13,688 nt of DNA. It comes from Acidimicrobiaceae bacterium. Lineage in GTDB: Bacteria; Actinomycetota; Acidimicrobiia; Acidimicrobiales; Ilumatobacteraceae. Below the pieces are notes generated by a model that was not told the DNA's origin, made no database searches, and saw only the letters and a list, made by a program, of their open reading frames with translations. The translations under genes were made by a program, and so were the position numbers. Positions within the stretch are counted from its first letter, which is position 1. Each line of letters opens with the position of its first letter. The stretch spans positions 1 through 13,688 of the forward strand of contig CANKVI010000016.1 in assembly GCA_947487095.1 (NCBI GenBank), read 5' to 3'. This document shows, piece after piece, positions 13,212 to 13,688 of this stretch.

Positions 13212-13688
13212 CTACGAGTTCGAAATCGGAATTGACACGTTTTCACCCGATGTTGGTGTTTCAGCAACATCTACTCGCTGATAGACATCCATCACATCTC
13301 GCTGGTCAAGACCAACAGCACTTCTGTCAAGAACAACTCTGCCTGCACGAAGACCAACAATTCGGTGTGCCCAACCAAGGGCAAGTTCCACCTGGTGAAG
13401 AGTACAAATCACCGTCATGTTTTCTTCTTTTGCAATTGTCAACAGCAATTCAAGTACTTGCCCTGAAGATTCCGGGTCCAACGAAGCAACTGGTTCATCT
13501 GCAAGAAGCATTTGCGGCTGTTGCATCAAACTTCTAGCGATGGCCACGCGCTGCATCTGCCCGCCTGACAATGTGTCTGCACGCTGATACGCCTGATCGG
13601 CTAAGCCAACGCGATCTAAATGATCAAAGGCAAGCCGGCGAAGTTGCTTGGGATACGAGCGCACACCGTATCGTGGCCAATTCAGTCG
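13212..13688 (-). CDS. phnC: Phosphonate ABC transporter ATP-binding protein PhnC (partial, N-terminus beyond window)
   Basis: The C-terminal 158 residues of an ABC ATPase are visible; the Walker A part lies beyond the right edge. The signature LSGGQMQRVAIARSL, Walker B with catalytic glutamate (MLLADEPVASLDP) and the switch histidine in VICTLHQVELAL are all intact. The helical stretch YPKQLRRLAFDHLDRVGLADQAYQRA before the signature and the ending GLRAGRVVLD resemble PhnC. The stop is 5 bases before the phnE ATG, so the two are cotranscribed and form one importer. The internal GTG at 13664 is not a start, because coding sequence continues in frame to the window edge. The C-terminal tail of about 30 residues (ETPTSGENVSIPISNS at the end) is not diagnostic. 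Confidence 0.9.
   Translation of the reverse strand, partial: RLNWPRYGVRSYPKQLRRLAFDHLDRVGLADQAYQRADTLSGGQMQRVAIARSLMQQPQMLLADEPVASLDPESSGQVLELLLTIAKEENMTVICTLHQVELALGWAHRIVGLRAGRVVLDRSAVGLDQRDVMDVYQRVDVAETPTSGENVSIPISNS

Overview
The window looks like a compact, probably streamlined actinobacterial chromosome. GC is slightly under one half by eye. Only about 260 of 13,688 bases lie outside genes, GTG starts are common, and adjacent genes often overlap by 1-11 bases. One glycosyltransferase resembles the actinobacterial MgtA/PimB-type mannosyltransferases. An aquatic actinobacterium, possibly in Acidimicrobiia, fits best, but this is inferred from gene content and style; there is no rRNA or marker gene. 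No mobile elements, tRNAs, CRISPR arrays or long repeats were seen.

Layout. (1) 1-1307, minus: an acyltransferase-3 membrane protein running into a C-terminal SGNH domain, cut by the left edge. (2) 1344-1862, plus: methionine sulfoxide reductase A, divergent from (1). (3) 1851-4876, minus: a three-gene unit of an APH-type small-molecule kinase, an AttH/CrtC-like protein and a class I fructose-bisphosphate aldolase. (4) 4986-6300, plus: an overlapping PhnY-like Fe(II)/2-oxoglutarate dioxygenase and PhnZ-like HD-domain oxygenase, the oxidative route that turns 2-aminoethylphosphonate into glycine and phosphate. (5) 6303-11429, minus: a tightly packed five-gene glycan unit of MgtA-like glycosyltransferase, DUF2334 deacetylase, second GT4 glycosyltransferase, GNAT-like protein and UDP-glucose 6-dehydrogenase. 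(6) 11512-13688, minus: a phosphonate-type ABC importer, with a double-length PhnE-PhnE fused permease and the C-terminal part of PhnC, cut by the right edge.

Working together. Regions 4 and 6 read as uptake and oxidative cleavage of phosphonates. Region 5 sits between them and could build a mannose/uronic-acid glycolipid or surface glycan. If it makes a glycolipid, the block from 4.9 kb to the right edge could be a phosphorus-economy island that scavenges phosphonate and replaces phospholipid with phosphorus-free lipid. Two candidate PHO-box-like 11-bp repeats, one upstream of phnY and one upstream of the glycan unit, agree with this but are weak evidence.

Expression style. All five genes that appear to begin transcription units have a TANNNT hexamer 6 or 7 bases before the start codon and no convincing Shine-Dalgarno, the layout of leaderless actinobacterial promoters. 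Most genes inside the units have purine-rich Shine-Dalgarno sites. Both convergent gene pairs overlap or nearly touch, leaving no room for a conventional intrinsic terminator.
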